Made by a program: the position numbers and the translations under genes
Shown: positions 1 through 7,252 of the stretch, piece after piece
Layout of the letters: each line of letters opens with the position of its first letter
Position numbering within the stretch: the first letter of the stretch is position 1
DNA from: Polaromonas sp.
Lineage (GTDB): Bacteria; Pseudomonadota; Gammaproteobacteria; Burkholderiales; Burkholderiaceae_C
Assembly (NCBI GenBank): GCA_013823635.1
Contig: PNML01000023.1
Span: 1 to 38,023 of the forward strand
Direction of reading: 5' to 3'
DNA: 38,023 nt
The notes under the pieces: generated by a model
The model's input: only the letters and a program-made list of their open reading frames with translations
Database searches by the model: none
What the model was told of the DNA's origin: nothing

Positions 1-80
1 GTTTTTTTGCTTTCGTCACTCTTTTGCCACGCGACATCTGCCCGCAGGAAAATTTCCCTGAATTCCGACACAGTGATGCC

Positions 81-125
81 CGTTGGCTCTCCCACATTGC
101 GAAAAATTCGAGATGGGAGCCGACG
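81..125. promoter_or_regulatory. Inverted repeat upstream of the AlpA-like gene
   Basis: Arms at 81-94 and 114-125 pair over about 12 bases (GGCTC/GAGCC and CCCA/TGGG, with one bulged base and one T-G pair). The structure ends about 20 bases before the start codon at 148. Its place suits an operator or autoregulatory site for the small DNA-binding protein that follows, but this is inference. The rest of 1-147 shows no gene I can support. Confidence 0.35.
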
Positions 126-147
126 CATCAACTGAAAGGATTTGGAA

Positions 148-336
148 ATGAGCCCTTTGGCAACTGAAGTGCGCCACGCGCTGACCACTGAGGAGGCGGC
201 CCAGCATCTGGGCCGTAGCCCCCAAACGCTCCGCATTTGGGCGTGCAAGGAGAACGGACCGCTGCGCCCTGTTCGCGTCAACCGCCGCCTTATGTGGCCC
301 GTGAGTGAAATCCGGCGCGTGCTGGGGGTGCAGTGA
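148..336 (+). CDS. AlpA/excisionase-like helix-turn-helix protein
   Basis: A 62-residue protein whose centre (about residues 12-60) reads as a winged helix-turn-helix of the AlpA/excisionase or MerR-like type: a TTEEAAQHLGRSPQTLRIW segment, then a basic turn with NRRLMWPVSEIRRVL. Such proteins in integrated elements switch on excision genes or repress the element promoter. The ATG at 148 is preferred over an in-frame TTG at 142 because AAAGGA at 134-139 sits 8 bases before it. The stop overlaps the start of the next gene (TGATG), so the two are probably co-transcribed and translationally coupled. It could equally be a plasmid-type copy-control regulator. Confidence 0.75.
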   Translation: MSPLATEVRHALTTEEAAQHLGRSPQTLRIWACKENGPLRPVRVNRRLMWPVSEIRRVLGVQ

Positions 337-665
337 TGAACACCATGCGCCAGAAAGACGAAACCCGCGCTGGCTTTGGTCGGCAGGGCGCGGGTTTCGA
401 GGTTGTAAAACCTTTCGGTTCTGACACCGCGAAGTGTGCCACCGCCGGACGTGCCGGGCAAGCCCTGGCAATGCTGGTGCTGGCGGGTCCCAATGGGGTC
501 ACCCAAGCCGAGGCCCTGTCCGCTGGCAACGGATGGCGGTTGGCCGCCAGCGTCCATACACTCAGGTGCAAGGGTTTTCGGATTCACACCCACCGTGTTT
601 ACAGGGCAAAGGGTGGCTGGTATGCGCGCTACGAGCTGTTGGGAGGTGTACAGCATGGCCGATGA
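336..665 (+). CDS. Small protein with a probable winged-helix domain, function unknown
   Basis: A 109-residue protein, not confidently recognised. Residues about 45-108 look like a winged-helix fold: helices around AGQALAMLVLAG and VTQAEALSAGNGWRLAASVHTLRCKGF, then a beta wing around IHTHRVYRAKGGWYARYELL. This pattern is common in small phage and island proteins placed just before a replication gene. It overlaps the upstream gene by one base (GTG at 333 is an alternative start) and overlaps the downstream ATPase by 11 bases, so the three form one tight operon. Its position suggests a DNA-binding accessory to replication, comparable to an initiator, but no specific function can be assigned. 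Confidence 0.6.
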   Translation: MNTMRQKDETRAGFGRQGAGFEVVKPFGSDTAKCATAGRAGQALAMLVLAGPNGVTQAEALSAGNGWRLAASVHTLRCKGFRIHTHRVYRAKGGWYARYELLGGVQHGR

Positions 666-2022
666 ACCCCACGCACTCTACGAGGCATTTTGGCTCGCCT
701 ACGCGGGGAACAAAGCCGAAACCATGGACGTTTTGGACATGACGGGAATCCCCTTTTCTGTCGTGAGCAAGCCCGACAGCCACCTTGGGGGCATGAATTG
801 CACCACGGTTAACCATATGAAGAGGGTGTTTGCTGAGGTTGCGCGCGGCGGCTCGGCATACGGGTGTTTGGAAATCGACACCACGGACTCACACATGGGC
901 GCGATGCTTCGCTATGGCGACGAAAGGTCTCGAATGGGCACCTACGAGGGGCTTTTCCCGATGGAGGGGGTGGCCCTGCTGTACGCAGCTCCAAAGGCTG
1001 GAAAGACCACCTTTATCGTGGACCGCCTGTCCAAGTGGCGGAATCAATACTACCCAGACGTACCGGTTAAGAGTCTTGTCATTTCCCTGGAAAGCGGGCG
1101 GAGCGCAGTGTGTGGAGTATTGGCCGCACGCGAGATGGCCCACCGTCCGGCCGAGTGTGAGGTCGTATGCCCTGGCCCTGGGGAGCTCGACCTGCTGGAC
1201 CCGGTATCAATCAAGCAATTCGCTGAAGGGTTGCGCCTCCAGCTTCAGGACGGGTCACGTTTCAGTCTTGGGTACGATGCCAAAAGGCTTGCGCTCTGTG
1301 CATCCCGCCCCGATGTGCTGGTGTTGGATTCTCTCAGTCGGGCCATCGTGGGCGCGGACGAAAACACGTCCACCACGATGTCGAAGGCAGTGGCTGGTCT
1401 GGCGCACCTGCGCGAGGCATTCGGCGCAGAGCTGCTCATTGCCCTGCACCACACCCCCCAGGGGGTTAACCGCCCAAGGGGGCACGGGGCTCTTTTGGCG
1501 GGTGTGGACTGTGCTGTGCTCCTCACGCGCAAGGGGGATGTAGTGACCCTGAAAACCACCGACGCACGCGACATTGCGGAAGGCACTGTGCGCCGCTACA
1601 AGCGCGAGGCAAAGGAATGGACAGACCTGGCCGGACCAAGCCCGACATACCCCTATATGGAGTTCACCGAGCTGCCCGGCGATGCGCCCAAGGCAAAGGC
1701 CACCACCAGCGCCAGCAAGCCCACCAGCGCCCCGCAGAGCGACTCAGAGCCGACAGCGGAGGCCAGTACACCCACACCCCCCAAAAAGGCCACCACAGGC
1801 CCAAAACTGCGCGGCCTGCCTGCCAAGGTCTGGGCGGAGCTGGCGCTGGTGGTGGGGGGCAGGATGTCGGTTGCCGATGCCCGTGCGCGCGTCTTGGGTG
1901 GCGCAGCGTTTGCCACCGTGGACACCCGTCGGCGGTCCCAAAAGCTGGCGCAGGTGGTGGCCGCCTTTGCGGGTGCCGGGCTGGTGGATAACGACCACAT
2001 CATCCACCCCCCGCCGGGCTGA
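655..2022 (+). CDS. RepA-like RecA-fold ATPase (replicative helicase) of the element
   Basis: A 455-residue protein of the AAA_25/RepA class. The Walker A motif is APKAGKTTF (about residues 110-118), the Walker B is DVLVLDSLSRAI, and the LLIALHHTPQG strand matches the sensor of RSF1010 RepA-type hexameric helicases. These enzymes unwind an element's origin once an initiator has bound. A Ser/Thr/Pro/Ala/Lys-rich linker (about residues 345-385) joins the ATPase core to a C-terminal winged-helix-like domain (GLPAKVWAELALVV to the end). ATG 655 is chosen because GGGAGG at 641-646 lies 8 bases upstream; the longer open frame would run through the preceding gene. A terminator follows 19 bases after the stop, then about 1 kb of origin-like DNA. 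DNA repair RecA-like roles are less likely given the neighbours. Confidence 0.8.
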   Translation: MADEPHALYEAFWLAYAGNKAETMDVLDMTGIPFSVVSKPDSHLGGMNCTTVNHMKRVFAEVARGGSAYGCLEIDTTDSHMGAMLRYGDERSRMGTYEGLFPMEGVALLYAAPKAGKTTFIVDRLSKWRNQYYPDVPVKSLVISLESGRSAVCGVLAAREMAHRPAECEVVCPGPGELDLLDPVSIKQFAEGLRLQLQDGSRFSLGYDAKRLALCASRPDVLVLDSLSRAIVGADENTSTTMSKAVAGLAHLREAFGAELLIALHHTPQGVNRPRGHGALLAGVDCAVLLTRKGDVVTLKTTDARDIAEGTVRRYKREAKEWTDLAGPSPTYPYMEFTELPGDAPKAKATTSASKPTSAPQSDSEPTAEASTPTPPKKATTGPKLRGLPAKVWAELALVVGGRMSVADARARVLGGAAFATVDTRRRSQKLAQVVAAFAGAGLVDNDHIIHPPPG

Positions 2023-2041
2023 ACCCGACCGCACCACCACC

Positions 2042-2068
2042 AAACCCGGTCACCATGCCGGGTTTTTT
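2042..2068 (+). terminator. Rho-independent terminator of the RepA-like operon
   Basis: Perfect 8-bp stem AAACCCGG/CCGGGTTT (2042-2049 with 2058-2065), 8-base loop, T-run to 2068, 19 bases after the ATPase stop codon. Confidence 0.85.
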
Positions 2069-2073
2069 GTTTT

Positions 2074-2124
2074 CTGCATTTTTTGCAGGAAAGGCTTTAT
2101 GCCCGTTTTCTGCATTTTTTGCAG
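2074..2124. repeat. Two copies of a 15-base hairpin
   Basis: CTGCATTTTTTGCAG occurs at 2074-2088 and again at 2110-2124, 36 bases apart, within a longer shared TTTTCTGCATTTTTTGCAG. Each copy is a 5-bp inverted repeat CTGCA/TGCAG around T5. They lie just after the terminator of the helicase operon. Confidence 0.8.
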
Positions 2125-2144
2125 AATTGTTGGGCTACCCCAAT

Positions 2145-2243
2145 GGCACAAAAGCCTGGCACAAAACCCGCCTTCCCTACCCGTTCATAAGAACGGGGGT
2201 AAGGCTAGGGGCGCAGGGCTTTTTATGCCAAGCGTTTTGTGCC
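2145..2243. repeat. Long nested inverted structure
   Basis: GGCACAAAA is directly repeated at 2145-2153 and 2158-2166. The second copy forms an outer inverted pair with GTTTTGTGCC at 2234-2243. Nested inside is CCGTTC-ATAA-GAACGG (about 2181-2196), flanked by further partly paired bases (CTAC/GGTA, CCTT/AAGG). The whole could extrude as a cruciform or form a single-strand hairpin like the ssi sites of RSF1010-type plasmids. Confidence 0.7.
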
Positions 2244-2379
2244 ACAGGGGCAGTATGCCGGGCGGGGGCGAGTGGGCGGTTTTACGTGAGTTCGCGGGTG
2301 GCGGCATAAATCTCACTTGTGCCCGGTGGTGGAGGTGGCCCTGCCCCCGAAATCCACCCGGCCCGACAGAAGGACGGAA

Positions 2380-2455
2380 CCAGCGCCAGCAGACCCAGCC
2401 AGAGCGCAGGCACCAAGACCGCCGAGGATGGGCACTGGCACCACCAGCGGCGGGG
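2380..2455. repeat. Degenerate outlying copy of the 86-bp repeat
   Basis: Matches the tandem array at 2609-2865 over CCAGCGCCAGCAGACCCAGC and again over CACTGGCACCACCAGCGGCG, with several substitutions between. It lies 229 bases before the first tandem copy and is separated from it by the DnaA box. Confidence 0.8.
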
Positions 2456-2510
2456 TATGTGGCCGGGGCTCGGTCCGGGCCGATGGCGACGATGGCGGGG
2501 TGCTTTTGAT

Positions 2511-2519
2511 TTATACACA
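2511..2519 (+). promoter_or_regulatory. DnaA box
   Basis: TTATACACA fits the DnaA consensus TTATNCACA exactly and lies in a locally AT-rich stretch (about 2505-2555) inside otherwise very GC-rich repeats. Nearby GGCGCT (2557-2562) and AGCGCC (2588-2593) form an inverted pair. Confidence 0.55.
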
Positions 2520-2608
2520 CAAATCATGTTCAGGAGTTCGGAAAGCTATTTTTCAGGGCGCTCTACGTTCCCCGCACGTCTAAGTAAAGCGCCAGGGACC
2601 CCGACGCC

Positions 2609-2865
2609 CCAGCGCCAGCAGACCCAGCCAGAGCGTGCACACCAAGGCTGCCCAGGGTGGGCGCTGGCACCACCAGCGGCGGGGGGTGGGTGGGCCAGCG
2701 CCAACAGACCCAGCCAGAGCGTGCACACCAAGGCTGCCCAGGGTGGGCGCTGGCACCACCAGCGGCGGGGGGTGGGTGGGCCAGCGCCAACAGACCCAGC
2801 CAGAGCGTGCACACCTGGGCTGCCCAGGGTGGGCACTGGCACCACCAGCGGCGGAGGTGGGTGGG
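2609..2865. repeat. 86-bp tandem repeat array (three copies)
   Basis: Units start at 2609, 2695 and 2781. Copies 1 and 2 differ at one base; copy 3 differs at a few and is one base shorter. Each unit begins CCAGCGCC, which can pair with GGCGCTGG at unit positions 52-59. The same GGCGCTGG can instead pair within CGCTGG-CACCA-CCAGCG (unit positions 54-70), giving two mutually exclusive folds. Because 86 is not a multiple of three, the array cannot encode an in-frame protein repeat, and open frames across it are chance frames in GC-rich DNA. Confidence 0.9.
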
Positions 2866-2927
2866 CCACAGGCGGGAAACCCCGCGCTCTGAGCTGGTTG
2901 TTACCCGACTGTGACGTAGGGTCATAA

Positions 2928-2976
2928 CACAACCTTGGCAACCTATCCCCCTCGACAAACTTTTGCCAAGGTTGTG
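2928..2976. repeat. Perfect 14-bp inverted repeat with extra half-sites
   Basis: CACAACCTTGGCAA at 2928-2941 and its exact reverse complement at 2963-2976 are separated by 21 bases. A partial copy AAGGTTGTAAGG follows at 2989-3000 in the same orientation as the second arm, and CACAACGCTTGGCG at 3008-3021 in that of the first. The set suggests paired binding sites for an initiator, relaxase or recombination protein. Confidence 0.8.
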
Positions 2977-3075
2977 GGCTACCCGCATAAGGTTGTAAGG
3001 GCAATTCACAACGCTTGGCGGGAATGATTGAAGGCCGCAAGATTGGGCGCTTCACCTATCGAAAGGAGCCACCCC

Positions 3076-3267
3076 GTGAACGATGCCCGCCTGATTGACG
3101 CTGCTGCGGCCGAACTCGACAAAGCGTTTTTTCTTCTTGACCTGCTCGCGCCGGAATCGGGCACCTATCGGGCCTGTATTGGCACGGCAATGGAGGCGAT
3201 TCGGAAGGCGGACACTCTGCTGGCGCAGGTGACACTGGCCAAACAGGCACCACATGGCGAAACGTGA
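3076..3267 (+). CDS. Small hypothetical protein of the element
   Basis: A 63-residue acidic-to-neutral, Ala-rich, probably helical protein (DARLIDAAAAELDKAFFLLDLL, then GTAMEAIRKADTLLAQVTLAKQ). I do not recognise it. The GTG at 3076 is chosen because AAAGGAG at 3062-3068 lies 7 bases upstream; an in-frame ATG at 3028 lacks such a site. It sits alone between the repeat region and the terminator-like hairpins at the tRNA-proximal end. Small helical proteins here could be regulators or phage-type accessory proteins, but nothing in the sequence says which. Confidence 0.5.
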   Translation: MNDARLIDAAAAELDKAFFLLDLLAPESGTYRACIGTAMEAIRKADTLLAQVTLAKQAPHGET

Positions 3268-3276
3268 CACCACAGT

Positions 3277-3383
3277 CCGGCCACTGCGCCGGGTTTTCCT
3301 TGCCGCTGGTGAGTGGGTGCTGACGAACCGTGAGCCACAGCAGCGCCGCCACCACCCAGCCCGGCCACTGCGCCGGGTTTTTT
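3277..3383 (+). terminator. Two copies of a terminator-like hairpin
   Basis: CCGGC-CACTGC-GCCGG followed by T4 at 3277-3297, and CCCGGC-CACTGC-GCCGGG followed by T6 at 3360-3383. The two share CCGGCCACTGCGCCGGGTTT and a downstream TGCCGCTGG, so the block looks duplicated. They end transcription after the small gene, insulating the element from the chromosome. Confidence 0.7.
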
Positions 3384-3413
3384 GTGTCTGCCGCTGGCTC
3401 CACACTTGGGCAA

Positions 3414-3435
3414 ATTGCCTACAGATTGCCTACAG
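3414..3435. repeat. Tandem 11-bp direct repeat near the element end
   Basis: ATTGCCTACAG occurs twice back to back (3414-3424, 3425-3435), about 60 bases from the tRNA 3' end. Short direct repeats at this distance from an attachment core are typical of integrase or excisionase arm sites. The matching core repeat at the other element end is outside the window. Confidence 0.5.
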
Positions 3436-3447
3436 ACCGCATCAAAG

Positions 3448-3478
3448 AAAAAAGCCCACTATGCAAAACATAGCAGAC
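3448..3478 (-). terminator. Terminator downstream of tRNA(CAU)
   Basis: On the minus strand a 10-bp stem (3478-3469 with 3463-3454, including G-U pairs) and 5-base loop is followed by T6 (3453-3448). It lies about 16 bases after the tRNA 3' end. Confidence 0.7.
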
Positions 3479-3493
3479 TCTCTTTGCTGGTGT

Positions 3494-3570
3494 TGGTAGG
3501 CCGTGTTGGACTTGAACCAACGACCAAAGGATTATGAGTCCTCTGCTCTGACCAGCTGAGCTAACGGCCC
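3494..3570 (-). tRNA. tRNA with CAU anticodon (elongator Met or Ile2)
   Basis: A 77-base cloverleaf with encoded CCA (3496-3494). The acceptor stem is GGGCCGT/ACGGCCT, the anticodon stem GGACT...AATCC carries CAT, and the T loop is GTTCAAGT. The acceptor is fully paired (with a terminal G-U), so this is not an initiator. The arm around the anticodon and variable loop (CTCATAATCC-TTTGGTCG) resembles E. coli ileX, so it may be the lysidine-modified Ile2 tRNA reading AUA, but Met cannot be excluded by eye. Its 3' end faces the mobile element, as expected of an integration site. Confidence 0.9.
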
Positions 3571-3614
3571 CGAAACTGTCGTGCGCGGTGGGCGCAGCCG
3601 GGCATTGTAAGCGG

Positions 3615-4634
3615 CTACTTGCCCTGGCTCAGCGCGTTGCTGACGAGCTTGGAGGTGATGTCCACGATCCGGATCATTTTTTCGTAGGGCATGCGCTGGG
3701 GACCGATCACGCCCAGGGTACCCACCACTGCGCCGTCCACCTCGTACGGCGCCGACACGATGGACAGGTCGTGGTAAGGCACCACCTGACCTTCGCCACC
3801 GATGTAAATGCGTATGCCCTGCGCCTCGCTGGAGCCCTCCAGCAAGCGCATGAGTTGTGCCTTTTGCTCGAACAGGTCGAACATTTTCCGCAAGTTGCCC
3901 AGGTCGTTGGAAAAATCGCTGACGGACAGCAGGTTTCGCTCGCCAGAAATCACCACCTCGTCCTGCGACTCGATGGCCTGCACACCGGCATCCACCGCAG
4001 ACTGCATCAGCTCGGATATCTCACTGCGCAGGTTGTCCACCTCCGTGCGCAGTCTCTGACTGACCACATCCAGGGCCAAACCGGCGTAATGGGCGTTGAG
4101 GTAGTTGGCCGCTTCAATGAGCTGGCTTTGGGTGTAGGCCGTGGGGGTGTGAACCACGCGGTTTTGCACATCCCCGTCGGGGGCCACGATGATGACCAGC
4201 ACCCGGTGTTCGGACAAGCCCAAAAACTCGATGTGCCGAAACACCGAGGTCCGCTTGGGCGCCATGACCACCCCCACAAAGTGCGACAGGCTGGAGAGCA
4301 GCTGCGCGGCGTTGGCGATCACTTTTTGCGGCTGATCGGCGGCCAGCACCGGATCGGGCATCTCGGGGCTGGCTCCCAGCGAGTCGCGCTTGACCGTGAG
4401 CATGGTGTCCACAAACAGGCGGTACCCCTTGGGCGTGGGCACGCGCCCTGCTGACGTGTGGGGACTGGCGATGAGGCCGAGCTCCTCCAGGTCGCTCATG
4501 ACGTTGCGGATGGTGGCTGGCGACAAATCCAGGCCTGCGGCCTTGGACAGGGTGCGCGAGCCCACCGGTTGGCCGTCGGCGATGTAGCGCTCAACCAAAG
4601 CCCTGAGGAGTAACCTGGCGCGTGTGTCTAGCAT
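3615..4634 (-). CDS. hrcA: Heat-inducible transcription repressor HrcA
   Basis: A 339-residue protein with the HrcA layout. An N-terminal winged helix (about residues 1-75; [34 protein letters not shown]) includes the family stretch [16 protein letters not shown], followed by a GAF-like core. HrcA is a cytoplasmic dimer that represses chaperone genes by binding CIRCE (TTAGCACTC-N9-GAGTGCTAA) and is stabilised by GroEL. No CIRCE is visible in this window, so its targets lie elsewhere. It is divergent from nadK with only 35 bases between the two starts. The tRNA follows 44 bases downstream on the same strand. Confidence 0.95.
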   Translation of the reverse strand: MLDTRARLLLRALVERYIADGQPVGSRTLSKAAGLDLSPATIRNVMSDLEELGLIASPHTSAGRVPTPKGYRLFVDTMLTVKRDSLGASPEMPDPVLAADQPQKVIANAAQLLSSLSHFVGVVMAPKRTSVFRHIEFLGLSEHRVLVIIVAPDGDVQNRVVHTPTAYTQSQLIEAANYLNAHYAGLALDVVSQRLRTEVDNLRSEISELMQSAVDAGVQAIESQDEVVISGERNLLSVSDFSNDLGNLRKMFDLFEQKAQLMRLLEGSSEAQGIRIYIGGEGQVVPYHDLSIVSAPYEVDGAVVGTLGVIGPQRMPYEKMIRIVDITSKLVSNALSQGK

Positions 4635-4669
4635 GGAAAGTTGGAAGTTGGCTGTGTTGTAATTTGATC

Positions 4670-5596
4670 ATGAATCTGCCCGCCGCTCCCCTCATGCCTG
4701 CCAGCAGTGCAAGCCCCGTCGTGTTTCGGCACGTGGCCATTGTGGGCAAGTACCAGGCCTTGGGGTCGCGTGCCGCGCTGGATGACATTGCTCAGTTTCT
4801 GCACACCCAGGGCTGCGATGTGGCGCTGGAAACCGAGACAGCGCTCAACACCGGCCTGGTGCAGTACCCGTCTCTGACGCTGGAACAGATCGGCGCGGCA
4901 TGCGACTTGGCCCTGGTGGTGGGCGGCGACGGCACCATGCTGGGCGTGGGTCGGCAGCTGGCCCGTTACGGTGTACCGGTGATCGGCATCAACCAGGGCC
5001 GCCTGGGTTTCATGACCGATGTGCGCTTCGAAGATTTCCCTGCCACCCTGCACGGCATGCTCCGTGGCCAATACGAAGAAGATCCCCGCGCCCTGATTCT
5101 GGCGCGTGTGCTGCGCGACGGTGCCTGCGTCTACGAAACCATGGCCATGAACGACGTGGTGGTCAACCGGGCGTCGGCCGGCATGATTGAACTCAAAATT
5201 GACGTGGGTGGCCGTTTTGTGGCCCGGCAACGGGCCGATGGCCTGATCGTGGCCACCCCCACCGGCTCCACGGCTTATGCGCTGTCGGCCGGGGGGCCAC
5301 TGCTGCACCCCGCCATTGACGGCTGGGTTCTGGCACCGATTGCACCGCACACCCTGTCCAACCGCCCCATCGTGCTGCCCTGTGACCAGGAAATCGTGAT
5401 CGAGGTGGTGGGCGGGCGCGAGATCAGCGCCAACTTTGACATGCAAACCTTCACCAGCCTGATCCACGGCGACCAGATCAGCGTGCAGCGCGCAGGCCAT
5501 GAGCTGCGCCTGCTGCACCCGGTGGGCTGGAGCCACTTTGACACCCTGCGAAACAAACTCCACTGGAACGAGGGCGTGATCGGATCACAGCCCTGA
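4670..5596 (+). CDS. nadK: NAD kinase
   Basis: A 308-residue ATP-NAD kinase, phosphorylating NAD+ to NADP+ in the cytoplasm. Visible motifs are GGDGTML (about residues 85-91), [12 protein letters not shown], the [10 protein letters not shown] segment corresponding to the NE/D motif, and [17 protein letters not shown] 4670 is preferred over 4622, because the earlier start would lie inside hrcA; an ATG at 4694 is also possible. The ribosome site is weak. recN follows after 9 bases, so they are probably co-transcribed. The order hrcA-nadK-recN is common in Burkholderiales. Confidence 0.95.
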   Translation: MNLPAAPLMPASSASPVVFRHVAIVGKYQALGSRAALDDIAQFLHTQGCDVALETETALNTGLVQYPSLTLEQIGAACDLALVVGGDGTMLGVGRQLARYGVPVIGINQGRLGFMTDVRFEDFPATLHGMLRGQYEEDPRALILARVLRDGACVYETMAMNDVVVNRASAGMIELKIDVGGRFVARQRADGLIVATPTGSTAYALSAGGPLLHPAIDGWVLAPIAPHTLSNRPIVLPCDQEIVIEVVGGREISANFDMQTFTSLIHGDQISVQRAGHELRLLHPVGWSHFDTLRNKLHWNEGVIGSQP

Positions 5597-5605
5597 GCAC
5601 CCGCC

Positions 5606-7252
5606 ATGAGCCTGTTGCGAATTGCCCTGAAAGACTTTGTCATCGTCACCCAGCTGGAGCTCGACTTCGCCCCCGGGTTCACGGTGCTGACGGGCGAAAC
5701 CGGTGCCGGCAAGTCCATCCTGATCGACGCCCTGCAACTGGCGCTTGGCGGCCGGGCCGATGCCGCGGTCGTTCGCAGCGGGCAGGCCAGGGCCGAGGTG
5801 TCGGTGGAGTTCGAAACCACCCCGGCTGTGCGCGACTGGCTGGGGGCAGCCGACCTGGACCCCACCGAACCCACCCTGTTGCTCAGGCGCACCGTGGATG
5901 CCGCGGGACGCAGCAAAGGCTGGATCAACGGATCCCCCGCCACCGCCACCCAGCTGCGGGAGCTGGGCGGTTGGCTGCTGGACATCCATGGCCAGCACGC
6001 CTGGCAAGGCCTGATGAAGCCCGACACCACGCGTGCCCTGCTGGACGAATACGCCGGCGCTGACACCGCCGCCCTGCAGCCCCTGTGGCAGGCCTGGCGC
6101 CAGGCCGAGCAGGCCCTGGCGCAGGCACAGGCCAACGCTGCCCAAGCCGAGCAAACCCGTGAACGGCTGCAATGGCAATTGGCCGAGTTGGACAAGCTGG
6201 CCCCCACCGAAACCGAATGGCCGCAGTTGCAGGAAGAGCACGCCCGCCTGGCCAACGTGCACGCCCTGCTTGAGGGGGCGCAGGCCGCGGCGGATGCGCT
6301 GTCGGACGCGGACACCAACGCAGACAGCCTGCTGGCCCGCGCCAGCCAGCAGCTCACCCAGAGGCAACACCTGGAACCCCGGTTCACCGCCCTGTTGGCC
6401 ACGCTGGAACAGGCCAGCGTGCTGGTGACCGAGGCCAGCCGAGACCTGCACAACTACCTGCGCCACACCGAAGCCGACCCAGTCCGCCTGACCGAACTGG
6501 ACCAGCGCATGGCCACCTGGCTGAGCCTGGCCAAACGCCACCACTGCAGCCCGCAGGACCTGCCCAAGTGCCACGCCGACTGCCAGGCACAGTTGGCGGC
6601 CCTGGCTGCCGCGACCGATGTCCAAGCCCTGGCGTCCACCGCCAGCCGGTGTCAGGATGCATTCTTGAAAAAATCAGAACAAATATCGGCCATGAGGCAC
6701 GAATACAAAGGAAAGTTAGCTATCAATATCACCAACATCATGCAACAACTGGGCATGGCAGGTGGTGTGTTTGATGTTCAGCTCACCCGCCTGGACGCAC
6801 CGCAAGCCAGCGGACTGGAATCGGTGGAATTCTTGGTGGCCGGGCACGCGGGGACGGAACCCCGGCCCATCATGAAGGTGGCGTCGGGTGGCGAACTGTC
6901 GCGCATCGCCCTGGCCATTGCCGTGACCACCAGCCAGCTCGGGGGCTGCCCCACGCTCATCTTTGACGAGGTGGATTCGGGCGTGGGTGGCTCGGTCGCC
7001 CACACTGTCGGACAACTGATGGCCCAGCTGGGGCAACACCGGCAAGTGCTGGCCATCACCCACCTGCCACAGGTGGCCGCCTGCGCCAGCCACCACGTCA
7101 AGGTGGCCAAAGCGGCCAACCAAGGCGAGGTGGTCAGCCAGGTCACCACCCTGACCCCCGGCGAGCGCGAGCTGGAAATTGCCCGCATGCTGGGCGGCAG
7201 CGGCATCACCGATGCCTCCCTCAACCACGCCCGGGAAATGCTGACCTCATGA
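5606..7252 (+). CDS. recN: DNA repair protein RecN
   Basis: A 548-residue SMC-like ATPase, close to the usual ~553, acting in double-strand break repair. It shows Walker A GETGAGKS (residues 30-37), a long central coiled coil (about 150-370), an ABC signature region [13 protein letters not shown] and a Walker [12 protein letters not shown] patch at about 6660-6765 is clearly more AT-rich than its surroundings and includes a decayed AT-rich repeat (separate entry), yet the frame stays open and the protein is full length. The stop overlaps the start of rapZ by 4 bases (ATGA). Confidence 0.95.
   Translation: MSLLRIALKDFVIVTQLELDFAPGFTVLTGETGAGKSILIDALQLALGGRADAAVVRSGQARAEVSVEFETTPAVRDWLGAADLDPTEPTLLLRRTVDAAGRSKGWINGSPATATQLRELGGWLLDIHGQHAWQGLMKPDTTRALLDEYAGADTAALQPLWQAWRQAEQALAQAQANAAQAEQTRERLQWQLAELDKLAPTETEWPQLQEEHARLANVHALLEGAQAAADALSDADTNADSLLARASQQLTQRQHLEPRFTALLATLEQASVLVTEASRDLHNYLRHTEADPVRLTELDQRMATWLSLAKRHHCSPQDLPKCHADCQAQLAALAAATDVQALASTASRCQDAFLKKSEQISAMRHEYKGKLAINITNIMQQLGMAGGVFDVQLTRLDAPQASGLESVEFLVAGHAGTEPRPIMKVASGGELSRIALAIAVTTSQLGGCPTLIFDEVDSGVGGSVAHTVGQLMAQLGQHRQVLAITHLPQVAACASHHVKVAKAANQGEVVSQVTTLTPGERELEIARMLGGSGITDASLNHAREMLTS
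6677..6726 (-). repeat. Degenerate AT-rich repeat inside recN
   Basis: On the minus strand ATAGCT is followed, after 17 bases plus a changed centre, by GGCCGATATTTGTTC, which matches the 3' part of the copy in lolB (GGCGATATTTATTC). The central AAGCGCT of the other copies is not kept. It encodes part of the stretch after the coiled coil in RecN. This is the least certain of four copies. Confidence 0.45.

Larger units (their letters stand above)
2042..3020. other. Candidate replication origin of the integrated element
   Basis: About 1 kb between the helicase gene and the next credible gene has no convincing coding sequence. It contains, in order, two identical 15-base hairpins, a long inverted structure, one degenerate repeat copy, a DnaA box (TTATACACA) in an AT-richer stretch, three tandem 86-bp repeats and a perfect 14-bp inverted repeat with two looser half-sites. 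A helicase gene followed by repeats, a DnaA box and single-strand hairpins is the layout expected of an oriV. Function as an origin is inference from layout; no known origin sequence is recognised. Confidence 0.5.

Noticed and set aside
436..654. Longer start for the RepA-like ATPase (528 residues)
   Set aside because: The extra 73 residues lie in a second frame of the preceding gene and are Trp/Pro/Cys-rich, while ATG 655 has a good ribosome site.
2511..2593. Fifth copy of the AT-rich repeat family near AGCTATTTTT at 2544
   Set aside because: ATAGCT is present on the minus strand but no AAGCG core follows after 17 bases, so the match is by chance.
2380..2865. CRISPR array
   Set aside because: The units are contiguous 86-bp repeats with no unique spacers, and no cas genes are nearby.
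2055..2927. Several overlapping open frames on both strands across the repeat region
   Set aside because: They are Gly/Pro/Arg/Trp-rich, lack ribosome sites, and run through an 86-bp repeat whose length would shift the frame at each copy. They are chance frames in GC-rich DNA.
4635..4669. CIRCE element between hrcA and nadK
   Set aside because: No TTAGCACTC-N9-GAGTGCTAA or recognisable variant is present.
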